NCBI RefSeq assembly: GCF_000971155.1
Contig: NZ_BBLX01000003.1
Coordinates: forward strand, 1 to 64,000
Reading direction: 5' to 3'
DNA: 64,000 nt
Origin: Demequina maris
Lineage (GTDB): Bacteria; Actinomycetota; Actinomycetes; Actinomycetales; Demequinaceae
The translations under genes were made by a program, and so were the position numbers. Below are positions 21,117 through 30,169 of this stretch, one piece after another (position 1 is the stretch's first letter; every line of letters starts with the position of its first letter). The notes below the pieces were generated by a model. It was not told the DNA's origin and did no database searches. It was given only the letters and a program-made list of their open reading frames with translations.

Positions 21117-22210
21117 GCGAGCGCCTTGCCCACGGTCGCGAGCAGGTCCTCCCACGACGCGATGAACTTCTCCACGCCCTCGCGCTCCAGCTGCGCCGTC
21201 ACGTCGGCCATGTCGATCCCCGCCCTCTCCAGGTGCGAGAACGCGGACTGGGCCTCGTGGTAGGTGCCCTCGATGGTGTTCCAGCCGCCCTCGTGCGCCT
21301 CGCCGTGGTCCTGGAAGGCCCGCAGGGTCGCCTCGGGCATCGTGTTGACCACGCCGGGCGCGACGAGCTCGTCCACGTACATCGTGTCGGGGTACGCGGG
21401 GTCCTTCACCGACGTCGACGCCCACAGCGGCCGCTGGGGCCGCGCCCCGTGGGCCGCGAGCGTCGCCCACCGCTGCGTGGTGAGGACGTGCTCGTGATGC
21501 TCGTACGCGAGCCGCGCATTCGCGATGGCGGCGATCCCGCACAGGCCCGAGTCCTGACCCGTCGCCCGCAGCCGCTTGTCGACCTCCGTGTCGACGCGGC
21601 TCACGAAGAACGAGGCGACGGAGCCCAGGCGCGACACGTCGCGCCCCGCGGCGACGGCCCCCTCGAGCCCGGACAGGAACGCGTCCACGACGGCACGGTA
21701 GCGGGCGAGCGAGAAGATCAGGGTGACGTTGACCGAGATGCCCTCGGTGAGCGCCGTCGTGATCGCGGGCAGCCCCTCGACGGTCGCCGGGATCTTGATC
21801 ATGACGTTCTCGCGTCCCACCTCGTCCCACAGCGCGCGGGCCTGCTCGATGGTGCCGATCGAGTCGTGGGCCAGGCGCGGGTCGACCTCGATCGACACCC
21901 GCCCGTCGACGCCATGGCTGTGCTGGTACACGTGGTGGAGGATGTCGCACGCGTCGCGCACGTCCGCGGTGGTGAGCTCGCGCACCGCCTCCTCGGCGGA
22001 CGCCCCGCGCGCGGCCATCGTCGACAGCAGGTAGTCGTACTGCGAGGACCCCGACACGGCGGCCTGGAAGATCGACGGGTTGGTGGTGACCCCGACGATC
22101 GACAGCGCGTGGATGTCCTCCTCGAGCGATCCGGACTCGATTCGTTCGCGGCTCAGGTCGTCGAGCCAGACGGACACCCCGGCGGCGGAGAGCAGGTGCA
22201 ACGCGGACAT
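21113..22210 (-). CDS. tal: transaldolase
   Basis: Moves a dihydroxyacetone unit in the non-oxidative pentose phosphate pathway. The 365-residue protein has the first signature [10 protein letters not shown] and the Schiff-base lysine in [19 protein letters not shown]. Length matches actinobacterial Tal. It is divergent from the SDR-zwf-gnd operon, giving a pentose phosphate block. A TAGGGT box about 35 nt upstream suggests a leadered message with a GAGGGAGG ribosome site. Confidence 0.95.
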   Translation of the reverse strand: MSALHLLSAAGVSVWLDDLSRERIESGSLEEDIHALSIVGVTTNPSIFQAAVSGSSQYDYLLSTMAARGASAEEAVRELTTADVRDACDILHHVYQHSHGVDGRVSIEVDPRLAHDSIGTIEQARALWDEVGRENVMIKIPATVEGLPAITTALTEGISVNVTLIFSLARYRAVVDAFLSGLEGAVAAGRDVSRLGSVASFFVSRVDTEVDKRLRATGQDSGLCGIAAIANARLAYEHHEHVLTTQRWATLAAHGARPQRPLWASTSVKDPAYPDTMYVDELVAPGVVNTMPEATLRAFQDHGEAHEGGWNTIEGTYHEAQSAFSHLERAGIDMADVTAQLEREGVEKFIASWEDLLATVGKALA

Positions 22211-22309
22211 GGTGGCCTCCCTCGTCCCCTCGCCTCCACCCTAGGTCGCCCGGCGGAACATGCGCGCGTCGTTCTAGGTTGGGCAGAGAGGACACACGAG
22301 GGAGCTTCG
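22211..22309. promoter_or_regulatory. divergent promoter region tal / SDR-zwf-gnd
   Basis: This 99-bp gap holds a leftward TAGGGT for tal and a rightward TAGGTT (about 22275) followed by GAGGGAG before the SDR start. Both sides can be expressed from here; no operator palindrome is seen. Confidence 0.4.
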
Positions 22310-23272
22310 ATGACCTGGACCGCCGACGACATTCCCGACCTCACCGGCCGCACGGCCGTCATCACCGGGGCGAACGGGGGCCTCGGCCTCGCCTCCACGA
22401 TCGCGCTCGCCCGCCGCGGCGCGCACGTCGTGATGGCGGCGCGCGACCCCGCCAAGACGGACGATGCGCGGGCCACGGTGCTCGCGGAGGTCCCGGAGGC
22501 CTCGCTCGAGGCGGTCCCGGTCGACCTCGCGTCGCAGGCGAGCGTCCGCGAGGCCGCGGAGGCCATCGCGTCCGCGCACCCGGTCATCGACATCCTGCTC
22601 GCGAACGCCGGCGTCATGGCGATGCCCGAGCGCCGCACCGAGGACGGCTTCGAGACCCAGCTCGCCGTCAACCACCTGGGCCACTGGACGCTCATCTCGC
22701 GGCTCCTGCCGAGCCTCGTCGCGGCCCCCGCGGCGCGCATCGTCACCCTGACCTCGATCGCGCGCCTCAACGCGACGCCGCTCGATCCCGCCAACCCGCA
22801 CCTCGAGGGCGTGTACGAGGACTGGCGCGCGTACGGGCAGTCCAAGCTCGCCGCGCTGCAGACGGCGCTCGGGCTGGACGATGCGCTGCGCGCCGCGGGA
22901 ACGGACGCCCGGGCCTTCTGCGCGCACCCGGGGATCACGCACACCGACCTGCAGAAGCGGACGGTGCGCGAGGGCGGCGGCGGCAAGCAGGGCCCGTTCT
23001 GGGAGGCGTACGCCGAGCAGCGCGGCATGCCGCCCGAGCAGGGCGTGCTCCCCCAGCTGCGCGCCGCCACCGACCCGCACGCGCGTGGCGGCACCCTGTG
23101 GGGGCCGCGATGGGGGCTGAGCGGTCCGCCCACACGGAAGCTGCTGCTGCGGCGCGGCCCCATCGAGGCCGGGATCCCCGGCCTGTGGGAGGCGTCGATC
23201 GCGCTCACAGGCGCCCGCATGGATGTCGAGGCGGCCGCGGCGGCGGCCCGCGCCAAGGAGGCGACCCCGTGA
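22310..23272 (+). CDS. short-chain dehydrogenase/reductase
   Basis: A 320-residue classical-type SDR: cofactor motif [13 protein letters not shown] at [10 protein letters not shown], catalytic Ser in TLTSIAR and YGQSK as Y-x-x-x-K. A long C-terminal extension resembles retinol-dehydrogenase/WW-oxidoreductase-like bacterial SDRs. Substrate unknown. The stop overlaps the zwf GTG (GTGA), placing it at the head of a zwf-gnd operon. It may simply use NADPH made by the following enzymes, an inference only. Confidence 0.87.
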   Translation: MTWTADDIPDLTGRTAVITGANGGLGLASTIALARRGAHVVMAARDPAKTDDARATVLAEVPEASLEAVPVDLASQASVREAAEAIASAHPVIDILLANAGVMAMPERRTEDGFETQLAVNHLGHWTLISRLLPSLVAAPAARIVTLTSIARLNATPLDPANPHLEGVYEDWRAYGQSKLAALQTALGLDDALRAAGTDARAFCAHPGITHTDLQKRTVREGGGGKQGPFWEAYAEQRGMPPEQGVLPQLRAATDPHARGGTLWGPRWGLSGPPTRKLLLRRGPIEAGIPGLWEASIALTGARMDVEAAAAAARAKEATP

Positions 23273-24672
23273 TCACACCCGCACCCTCGGACGTCCTCGT
23301 ATTCTTCGGCGCCACCGGCGACCTCGCCCGCAAGCAGATCTTCCCCGCGCTGTACGGCATGGTCATCGCCGAGGAGCTCGACGTGCCCGTGGTGGGCGTC
23401 GCGTTCTCCGAGTGGGGGCTCGAGGACCTGCAGAAGCGTGCGCGCGAGTCTGTGACGGCGGCCGTCCCCGACGTCGACGACGCCGCGCTCGAGACGCTCA
23501 TCGGCCTGCTGCGCTACGTCGACGGCGACTACCGCGACCCCGCGACCTTCGCCGCGCTCAAGGAGGCCGTGGGGGACGCGCATCGTCCCGTCCACTACCT
23601 CGCGATCCCGCCGGTCATGTTCGCGACGGTCATCGAAGGGCTTGCCGGCGCCGGGCTGAACCAGGACGCGCGGGTGGTGGTGGAGAAGCCCTTCGGCCGC
23701 GACCTCGCGTCCGCGCAGGAGCTCGACGCGGTGGTGCGGGGCGCCTTCCCCGAGGAGTCGGTGTTCCGCATCGACCACTTCCTCGGCAAGGAGGAGATCA
23801 TGAACCTCCTCTACTTCCGCTTCGCGAACTCGTTCCTCGAGCCGGTGTGGAACCGCGACCACATCGCGAGCGTGCAGATCACGATCGCGGAGGACTTCGG
23901 CGTCCAGGGCCGCGGCTCGTTCTACGACAGCGCGGGCGCGCTGCGCGACGTGCTCGAGAACCACATGCTGCAGATCGTCGCGCTGCTCGCGATGGAGCCG
24001 CCCGCATACCAGGGCTACGGCGCGGTGCACGAGGCCAAGGCCAACGTGTTCCGCGCGATCCGGCCGCTCACCAGGAACGACATCGTGCGCGGGCAGTTCG
24101 ACGGCTACCGCGACGAGCCCGGGGTCGCGCGCGGCTCGGACGTCGAGACGTACGTCGCCGCGCGGCTCTTCATCGACTCGTGGCGCTGGGCCGGCGTGCC
24201 CTGGTACCTGCGCACGGGCAAGCACCTGCCCGCGACCGTCCACGAGGTGATCGTCGAGTTCAAGAAGCCCCCGCAGGCGCTGTTCGACGACGCGATGATG
24301 GCGCAGCACCCCAACCACCTGCGCTTCCGGCTCCAGCCGGACGGCGAGATCGCGCTGGGCGCGCGCGTGAAGACGCCGGGCGAGGAGTTCGTGGGCGAGC
24401 AGCGCGAGCTGGTCGCCTCGACCGGCGGCGCGGCCGCGCGGCGCCCGTACGAGCGGCTCCTCGCGGACGCGATCCAGGGCGACCGCGCGCTGTTCACCTC
24501 GGAGGACTCGGTCGAGGCCGCGTGGCGCGTCGTCGACGGGATCCTCACGGACCACGCCCCCGCGATCCGGTACACGCCGGGCACGTGGGGCCCCACCGAG
24601 GCGGACACGCTCATCGGCGGCGACGGCCCCTGGCACGACCCGTCCCTGCGGGACTCGAACGGAAGGAAGTGA
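23269..24672 (+). CDS. zwf: glucose-6-phosphate 1-dehydrogenase
   Basis: Entry of the oxidative pentose phosphate pathway, glucose-6-phosphate to 6-phosphogluconolactone with NAD(P) reduction. The 467-residue protein has VFFGATGDLARKQIFPALY and the active-site RIDHFLGKEEIMNLL (His is the base) and EKPFGRDL. It is slightly shorter than the usual 480-510 residues. GTG start within GTGA; gnd follows after 1 nt. Confidence 0.95.
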   Translation: MITPAPSDVLVFFGATGDLARKQIFPALYGMVIAEELDVPVVGVAFSEWGLEDLQKRARESVTAAVPDVDDAALETLIGLLRYVDGDYRDPATFAALKEAVGDAHRPVHYLAIPPVMFATVIEGLAGAGLNQDARVVVEKPFGRDLASAQELDAVVRGAFPEESVFRIDHFLGKEEIMNLLYFRFANSFLEPVWNRDHIASVQITIAEDFGVQGRGSFYDSAGALRDVLENHMLQIVALLAMEPPAYQGYGAVHEAKANVFRAIRPLTRNDIVRGQFDGYRDEPGVARGSDVETYVAARLFIDSWRWAGVPWYLRTGKHLPATVHEVIVEFKKPPQALFDDAMMAQHPNHLRFRLQPDGEIALGARVKTPGEEFVGEQRELVASTGGAAARRPYERLLADAIQGDRALFTSEDSVEAAWRVVDGILTDHAPAIRYTPGTWGPTEADTLIGGDGPWHDPSLRDSNGRK

Positions 24673-24673
24673 C

Positions 24674-25696
24674 ATGCAGCTGGGCATGATCGGGTTGGGG
24701 CGCATGGGCGCCGGTCTCACACGCAGGCTCATGCGGGACGGCCACACGGTCGCGGTGCACGACGTCTCCCCCGCCGCCATCGACGCGCTCGCCGCGGAGG
24801 GCGCGGTGCCGGTGCACGAGCTCGCGGGCTTCGTCGAGGCGCTCGAGGCGCCCCGCGCGGTGTGGGTGATGGTGCCCGCGGGCGCGATCACGCAGTCCGT
24901 CATCACGGCGCTCGCCGAGGTGCTCGAGCCCGGCGACACCGTCATCGACGGCGGCAACAGTTACTACCGCGACGACATCGCGCACGCCGCCGCGCTCGCC
25001 GACAGCGGCCTCCACCTCGTCGACGTCGGCACGTCGGGCGGCGTCCACGGGCTCGAGCGCGGCTTCTGCCTCATGGTGGGCGGGGACGATGCGGTGGTCG
25101 CGCGGCTCGCGCCGATCTGGCGGACGATCGCGCCGGGCGCGGACGCGGCGCCGCGCACGCCGGGTCTCACCGGCGACCTCGCGCCGGGCGAGGAGGGGTG
25201 GCTCCACTGCGGCCCGACCGGCGCCGGCCACTTCGTCAAGATGGTCCACAACGGGATCGAGTACGGGCTCATGGCCGCGTACGCCGAGGGGCTCAACGTG
25301 CTGCGCAACGCCAACATCGGCGGGCAGACGCGCGAGGCCGACGCGGAGACCGCGCCGCTGGCGCACCCCGAGTTCTACCGCTACGACGTCGACACGGCCG
25401 CGGTCGCGGAGGTGTGGCGCCGGGGCTCGGTCATCGGTTCGTGGCTGCTGGACCTGACCGCGCAGGCGCTGCGCGAGGACCCCGACCTCGACTCGTACTC
25501 GGGGCACGTGTCCGACTCGGGCGAGGGACGCTGGACCTCGATCGCGGCGATCGACGAGGGCGTCCCTACGCCGGTGCTCACCACCGCGCTGTACTCGCGG
25601 TTCGCGTCGCGCGACCTCGACGACTACGCGCAGAAGACCCTGTCCGCGATGCGCAAGGGCTTCGGCGGCCACGAGGAGAAGCCGACGGGCGAGTAG
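24674..25696 (+). CDS. gnd: 6-phosphogluconate dehydrogenase, decarboxylating (short type)
   Basis: Oxidative decarboxylation of 6-phosphogluconate to ribulose 5-phosphate. The 340-residue protein belongs to the short bacterial GndA/YqeC-like type: MQLGMIGLGRMGAGLTRRL, VIDGGNSYYRDD, TSGGVHGLERG, and catalytic Lys/Asn in HFVKMVHNGIEYGLM. The short form commonly uses NAD. It begins 1 nt after zwf. A 32-bp palindrome 80 nt downstream is the probable transcription end. Confidence 0.93.
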   Translation: MQLGMIGLGRMGAGLTRRLMRDGHTVAVHDVSPAAIDALAAEGAVPVHELAGFVEALEAPRAVWVMVPAGAITQSVITALAEVLEPGDTVIDGGNSYYRDDIAHAAALADSGLHLVDVGTSGGVHGLERGFCLMVGGDDAVVARLAPIWRTIAPGADAAPRTPGLTGDLAPGEEGWLHCGPTGAGHFVKMVHNGIEYGLMAAYAEGLNVLRNANIGGQTREADAETAPLAHPEFYRYDVDTAAVAEVWRRGSVIGSWLLDLTAQALREDPDLDSYSGHVSDSGEGRWTSIAAIDEGVPTPVLTTALYSRFASRDLDDYAQKTLSAMRKGFGGHEEKPTGE

Positions 25697-25753
25697 CGGG
25701 CACGAGGGCGAGGCAGGCCGGCCGCGGACCCTGGCACGACCCGCGCACCCGTG

Positions 25754-25915
25754 CTCGGCGTTTTCACGCACTTGGCGTTCGGGGGCGCGGCGCCGCGCCC
25801 CCGAACGGACGCAAGCGCACAAGATCCGTGCGTCGAGCAGTCTCATCTACCGGAATCGTGTCCGTGCCGGCGCCTCCCGCCATGCGGGTCGTTCAAACTG
25901 CATGAAAACGCCGAG
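25754..25915. repeat. MITE-like inverted repeat enclosing a 32-bp palindrome
   Basis: A 17-bp sequence (CTCGGCGTTTTCACGCA, 25754-25770) recurs inverted with one mismatch at 25899-25915. Inside lies a perfect 32-bp palindrome (25776-25807). The stretch between gnd and the convergent DUF202 gene has no ORF. It may be a small non-autonomous element, a bidirectional terminator, or both; no clear target duplication is seen. Confidence 0.45.
25776..25807. terminator. 32-bp perfect palindrome, bidirectional terminator candidate
   Basis: Sixteen-base arms, beginning CGTTCGGGGGCGCGGC, meet without a loop. It lies between gnd and the convergent DUF202 gene, so it may end both transcripts. No T-tract. 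Confidence 0.5.
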
Positions 25916-25957
25916 CGTCGTGGGGCGAGGTACCCGAGGACGCCGCAGCCGGCGACG

Positions 25958-26254
25958 TCAGGTCATGACCCAGCCGACGAGGAGCAGCAGGACGGCGGCC
26001 ACCACGCCCCAGGCGATCCACGAGCCGATGCGCAGGTCCGGTCGCGCCTCGTCCTCGCCGGCGGCGCGTGCGTGGGCGCGCCACGAGTACAGGCCTTGGG
26101 CCGCTCCGGCGATCGCGAGCAGGAGCAGCAGCCCCGCCGCTCCTAGGCGCCAGCCCTCATCGATCGGCACGTCGAGCGCGACGAGCAGCAGCGCGGCGAT
26201 CAGCAGCCCGACCGCCGTGCGGATCCAGGACAGGAACGTGCGCTCGGCGTCCAC
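25958..26254 (-). CDS. DUF202 membrane protein (YidH-like)
   Basis: A 98-residue inner-membrane protein with the DUF202 signature ERTFLSWIRTAVGLL at the start and about three membrane helices. Family function is unknown. The GTG at 26254 lies 6 nt after a TAGCGT -10 box, so the message is probably leaderless. Confidence 0.85.
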   Translation of the reverse strand: MDAERTFLSWIRTAVGLLIAALLLVALDVPIDEGWRLGAAGLLLLLAIAGAAQGLYSWRAHARAAGEDEARPDLRIGSWIAWGVVAAVLLLLVGWVMT

Positions 26255-26260
26255 AGCTCG

Positions 26261-26266
26261 ACGCTA
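26261..26266 (-). promoter_or_regulatory. -10 TAGCGT, leaderless promoter of DUF202 gene
   Basis: On the minus strand TAGCGT ends 6 nt before the GTG start at 26254. Confidence 0.5.
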
Positions 26267-26316
26267 CTCCGCGGCGCGGGCGGCCGGGACGCCTCGCGCC
26301 CCGGCCGCCTTCGCCG

Positions 26317-27342
26317 TCAGGCGGCGCCGAGGAAGAAGTCGACCGCGGCGAGCGGGCCGTCGAGGAACGCGGTGGTGCCGCCCATGATGCGCGGCTGCGC
26401 GTACACCGGGTTCGGCACGACATGCCCGCCGCCGTCGACCGAGAACAGCAGCACGGGCGCCGCGCCGTCGTACGCGGTCACGGTGACGTCGGTGGTGCCG
26501 GACGCATCGGTGTTCGTGAAGGCCGCGACCTCGGGCGTCATGCCGAGCCCGTTGCGCTCCGCGACGAACGCGGCGCTCTCCTGCGCGGACATCACCTCGC
26601 CGAGGCTCCCGCCGAAGGTGCCTGCCTCGCCGCCCTCGAAGGGGTTGATCGGGTCGTCCGTGCCCAGCACGAGCATCGTGGGAACCGCGGCACCCGAGGC
26701 CTCGCACACGTTGTTCGACGCGGCCGGGTACGCGGCAGCGAACGGCGCGATCGCCTTCACCAGGTCCGGCGCCTCCTCGCCCAGGCGAATCGACAGGTGG
26801 CCGCCGTTGGACAGGCCGGTCGCGAAGACCGCGTCCGCGCTCGCACCGTCCAGCGCGGCGATGTCCGCGACCACGGAACGGACGAACGCGACGTCGTCGA
26901 CGTCCTCCATCCGCGCGGGGTAGGGCGTCTCGGCGCGGCAGTCGTGCCACGTCTGCTCGTAGCCCTCGGGGTAGACCGCGACGAAGCCGCGCTCGACGGC
27001 GAGCTCGTCGAAGCGGTAGCCGCTCGCGGCGCGCACGCCCTCGGCGTCCATCCGGGAGCCGTGGAACACGAGCACGACCGGCGCATCGTCCTCGAGCCCG
27101 TCGGGCACGACGGCGAGGTACTCGCGCGTCATGCCGTCGACCTCGAGCGTGCGGCGCTCGACCTGGGCCGCGAGCTCGGGCTCGTCGGGTGCCGGGGCGT
27201 AGAGGAACCAGGCGCCGAGCGCGCCGAGCACGAGCACGAGGCCGCCGACGACGGCTCCGGTGATCGCGAGGGCGCGCCTCCAACGCCGGCGGGGCTGCGG
27301 TGCGGACGCGGTTGCGTCCGGCGCGACGGTGGTGTCGGTCAT
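26317..27342 (-). CDS. membrane-anchored PHB-depolymerase/feruloyl-esterase-like hydrolase (LpqC type)
   Basis: A 341-residue alpha/beta hydrolase with a basic cytoplasmic start, one membrane helix (ITGAVVGGLVLVLGALGAWFLY, near 28-50) and an outside catalytic domain. The nucleophile motif is GLSNGG and VLVFHGSRMD forms the oxyanion strand; GTDDPINPF and GGGHVVPNP give likely acid and His. The family includes polyhydroxybutyrate depolymerases and feruloyl/acetyl xylan esterases. It sits downstream of two GH3 glycosidases, favouring action on plant or polysaccharide esters. That is an inference from context. Confidence 0.78.
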   Translation of the reverse strand: MTDTTVAPDATASAPQPRRRWRRALAITGAVVGGLVLVLGALGAWFLYAPAPDEPELAAQVERRTLEVDGMTREYLAVVPDGLEDDAPVVLVFHGSRMDAEGVRAASGYRFDELAVERGFVAVYPEGYEQTWHDCRAETPYPARMEDVDDVAFVRSVVADIAALDGASADAVFATGLSNGGHLSIRLGEEAPDLVKAIAPFAAAYPAASNNVCEASGAAVPTMLVLGTDDPINPFEGGEAGTFGGSLGEVMSAQESAAFVAERNGLGMTPEVAAFTNTDASGTTDVTVTAYDGAAPVLLFSVDGGGHVVPNPVYAQPRIMGGTTAFLDGPLAAVDFFLGAA

Positions 27343-27375
27343 GAGGGGTCGTCTCCTTCGACGAGAGAAGGGCGA

Positions 27376-27400
27376 CGGGGCGGCCGCGAGGGCCGCCCCG
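27376..27400 (-). terminator. terminator after permuted GH3 gene
   Basis: CGGGGCGGCC (27376-27385) pairs with GGCCGCCCCG (27391-27400) across a 5-nt loop, between the GH3 stop and the esterase start. No T-run. Confidence 0.6.
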
Positions 27401-27417
27401 CCGTCCTCAGGGGTGGG

Positions 27418-30162
27418 TCAGGCGGTTGCGCCGGTCTTCGCGATCGTGAAGAGGATCGCGTGGACGCGGTCGCGCAGGCTCGCGCCCATGCCCGCCGGGT
27501 CGGCGTCGACGGCCGCCTTGGTGGCCTTGACCGTCGCCGAGGGGAACACCGCGAGCATCCAGTCGTTGCCACCGCGGGCCGCGAGCTCGGGGTCCATCCA
27601 GCCGCCGAGCACGGCGTCGGTGGACACGAAGCCCTCGAAGCCCCACTCGCCGCGGAGCACCTCCTGGAGCAGGTCCTCGTTGCCGCCGGCCCAGCTGCCG
27701 CCGAGGTTGATGAACGAGCTCATCGCGCCCGCCGCATCGGCCTCCTTCACGGCGATCTCGAACGGCTTGAGGTACAGCTCGCGCAGCGCCTGCTCCGACG
27801 CGAACACGTTGATGCCGGTGCGCGCGTTGACCTCCTGGTCGTTCAGCACGAAGTGCTTGATCGTGACCGGGACGCCCTGGTCCTGCGAGCCCGCGACCAC
27901 GGCCGCCGCCATCTTGCCGGTGAGCAGCGGGTCCTCCGAGAAGTACTCGAAGTCGCGGCCGCCCAGCGCGGTGCGGTGAAGGTTCATGCCCGGCGCGTAC
28001 CAGACCTCGACGCCGTAAGCCTTCGCCTCGGTGCCGACCGACTCGCCCCACGCGTAGGCGAGGTCGTCGTTCCACGTCGAGGCGATGACGACCTCGGTCG
28101 GGTAGGCCGCGGAGTCGAGCGGCGAGAACAGCGAGTTGAGGCCCGCGGGGCTGTCGAGCATGGTGATCGACGGCACGCCGAGGCGCTCGATCGCGACCGA
28201 CTGGTAGGCGCCGTACGAGAACAGGTCGACCTGCTCGTCCAGCGTGAGCTGGTCGAGGAACGCGTCCCACTGCGGGTCGTCGTACGCGACGCCCGCCATG
28301 TCCGCGAGGGTGAGGCCGTTGTCCGCGCCGTAGGTGGGCGCGTCGCCGTCGGCGGGCTCGAAGGTCGGGTCCATGAGCGCGAGCACCTCGTCGGACGCGG
28401 TCTCGGTGCCGTCCGGCGCCGCCGGGTAGGTGCCGTCCCAGTCCGCGCGCGACAGGTACGTGAGGTCGCCCTCGACGTAGTCGAAGCGGTTCTCGTACGC
28501 GACGCCGGTGTCGGCATCCGCGTCGTAGGTCACGTCGTTCGCGACCGTGACGGTGGACGATGCGACGGGCGTGTGCACGTCGGTGCGCGCCGAGATCGCG
28601 TAGTCGCCCGCCTCGAGGACGTAGGCGCCCCCGGCAGCGGTGTCCCACGACGCCATGTCCTGGACCGCGAAGGTCACGGTGACCGTCTCGGAGGCGCCGG
28701 GCTCGAGGACCGACGTCTTGGCGTAGCCGCCGAGCTCGATCGCGGACTTCTCGATGCCGCCGGCGGTGTAGGGCGCGGCGAAGTAGACCTGGACCACGTC
28801 CTTGCCTGCGGTGTCGCCCGTGTTGGTGACGGTGACGTCGACCGACACGGTGTCGTCGGTCACGACCGCCTCCGCGGCCTCCCAGGCGAAGTCGGTGTAG
28901 CTCAGGCCGTACCCGAACGGGTACTGGACGGTGTCGGCGTATCCGGCCTCGTCGCCCTCGAAGCGGGTCTCGTAGTAGCGGTAGCCGACGTAGATGCCCT
29001 CCTCGTAGTCGAGGAAGCCGCGCTTCACGTTGGTGTAGTTGTAGTCGCCGAAGTTCTCCACGGCCGGCGCGCTCGCGATGTCGTACGCGTACGTGTCGGT
29101 GAGGCGGCCGGACGGGTTGACCTGCCCGGTGAGCACCTTCGCCAGCGAGGCGGCGCCCTGCGGTCCCGGGGTGCCCATCCACACCGCGGAGGTGATCTGC
29201 GGGTACTCGTCGAGGAAGCCGAGCTCCATCTGGTTGCCGGAGTTCACCACGACGATCACGTGCTCCTGGACCGCGGTGACCGCGTCGAGCAGAGCGCGCT
29301 GCTCCGCCGTGAGCTGGAGCTGCTCCTGCACCAGGTCCGAGCCCTCGACGCCGTCGTTGCCGACCACGACGATCGCGGTGTCCGAGAACGACTGCGCCTG
29401 CGCGAGGACGTCGTCGGTGAGGTAGTCGGGGGCCGGCTCGTGGTCGGCGCCCGCGCCGGTGAGCGCGCCCGCGATCTGGACGAACGCGTTGGACGAGCCC
29501 TCGGTGTGCTCGGCACCCGCCTCGTGCATCGTCGCGTAGAGGTCGGCGTTGTACTCGACGCCCTGCGCCTCGAGCGCCTCGTAGAGCGTGGGCGCGCCGG
29601 CGGTGTTCGAGCCGCCGGAGCCGCCGCCGCCCAGGCGGAGGTTGAACGACGCGAACGAGAACACGTTGACGCCGCCATCGAGAGGCAGGACGCCGGCCTC
29701 GTTCTTCAGGAGCACGATGCCCTCGTCCGAGATGCTCTCGGCGACGCCGAGCGCGGCCTCGCGGGCCGCGGCGGCCTCGGGGGTGTCGTCCGTGAAGCTC
29801 AGCGAGGCGACGCGCATGATGCCGCCGACGTAGGGCGCGGCGAGCGCGACGACGCCGATGCCGGCGGCGGCGGTGATGCCCCAGCCGATCGCCCGGCGGG
29901 GACGGTGCTTGACCTTGCGGTACACCCGCTCGCGACGCTTGAGCTCGCGGCGCTGCGCGCGGTTCATGGTCGCGCGCACCTCGGCGCGGTCGTCCTTCGC
30001 CGTACGCTTCGCGTCGCGGGCCTCCGTCCGGTCCGCCGCCTTCGCGGCGGTGCGCTCGTCCGGCGTCATCGCCTTGAGCTCGTCCCGACGGGCCCGCTTC
30101 GCCGCGCGCTCCTCGTTGACGCGTGCGACGGCTTCCTGCTTGATCTCTTTGCGCTTGGACAT
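27418..30162 (-). CDS. membrane-anchored GH3 glycosidase with circularly permuted domains
   Basis: A 914-residue GH3 protein with unusual order. Residues 1-90 are a highly charged Lys/Arg/Glu-rich cytoplasmic tail and about 93-115 a membrane helix. Then come the GH3 C-terminal alpha/beta sandwich (SDEGIVLLKNEAGVLPL, about 140-400), an Fn3-like domain (about 430-510), and last the catalytic barrel (about 600-890). The barrel shows DSPAGLNS, FEYFSEDPLLTGK, IKHFVLNDQE and nucleophile Asp in GFVSTDAV. Normal GH3 order is barrel first. Permuted GH3 enzymes are known from rumen clostridia (for example Ruminococcus albus), so the order is rare but not new. Likely a beta-glucosidase-type exo-enzyme outside the membrane. 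Downstream of a second GH3 by 7 nt. Confidence 0.88.
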   Translation of the reverse strand: MSKRKEIKQEAVARVNEERAAKRARRDELKAMTPDERTAAKAADRTEARDAKRTAKDDRAEVRATMNRAQRRELKRRERVYRKVKHRPRRAIGWGITAAAGIGVVALAAPYVGGIMRVASLSFTDDTPEAAAAREAALGVAESISDEGIVLLKNEAGVLPLDGGVNVFSFASFNLRLGGGGSGGSNTAGAPTLYEALEAQGVEYNADLYATMHEAGAEHTEGSSNAFVQIAGALTGAGADHEPAPDYLTDDVLAQAQSFSDTAIVVVGNDGVEGSDLVQEQLQLTAEQRALLDAVTAVQEHVIVVVNSGNQMELGFLDEYPQITSAVWMGTPGPQGAASLAKVLTGQVNPSGRLTDTYAYDIASAPAVENFGDYNYTNVKRGFLDYEEGIYVGYRYYETRFEGDEAGYADTVQYPFGYGLSYTDFAWEAAEAVVTDDTVSVDVTVTNTGDTAGKDVVQVYFAAPYTAGGIEKSAIELGGYAKTSVLEPGASETVTVTFAVQDMASWDTAAGGAYVLEAGDYAISARTDVHTPVASSTVTVANDVTYDADADTGVAYENRFDYVEGDLTYLSRADWDGTYPAAPDGTETASDEVLALMDPTFEPADGDAPTYGADNGLTLADMAGVAYDDPQWDAFLDQLTLDEQVDLFSYGAYQSVAIERLGVPSITMLDSPAGLNSLFSPLDSAAYPTEVVIASTWNDDLAYAWGESVGTEAKAYGVEVWYAPGMNLHRTALGGRDFEYFSEDPLLTGKMAAAVVAGSQDQGVPVTIKHFVLNDQEVNARTGINVFASEQALRELYLKPFEIAVKEADAAGAMSSFINLGGSWAGGNEDLLQEVLRGEWGFEGFVSTDAVLGGWMDPELAARGGNDWMLAVFPSATVKATKAAVDADPAGMGASLRDRVHAILFTIAKTGATA

Positions 30163-30169
30163 GTCTCTC

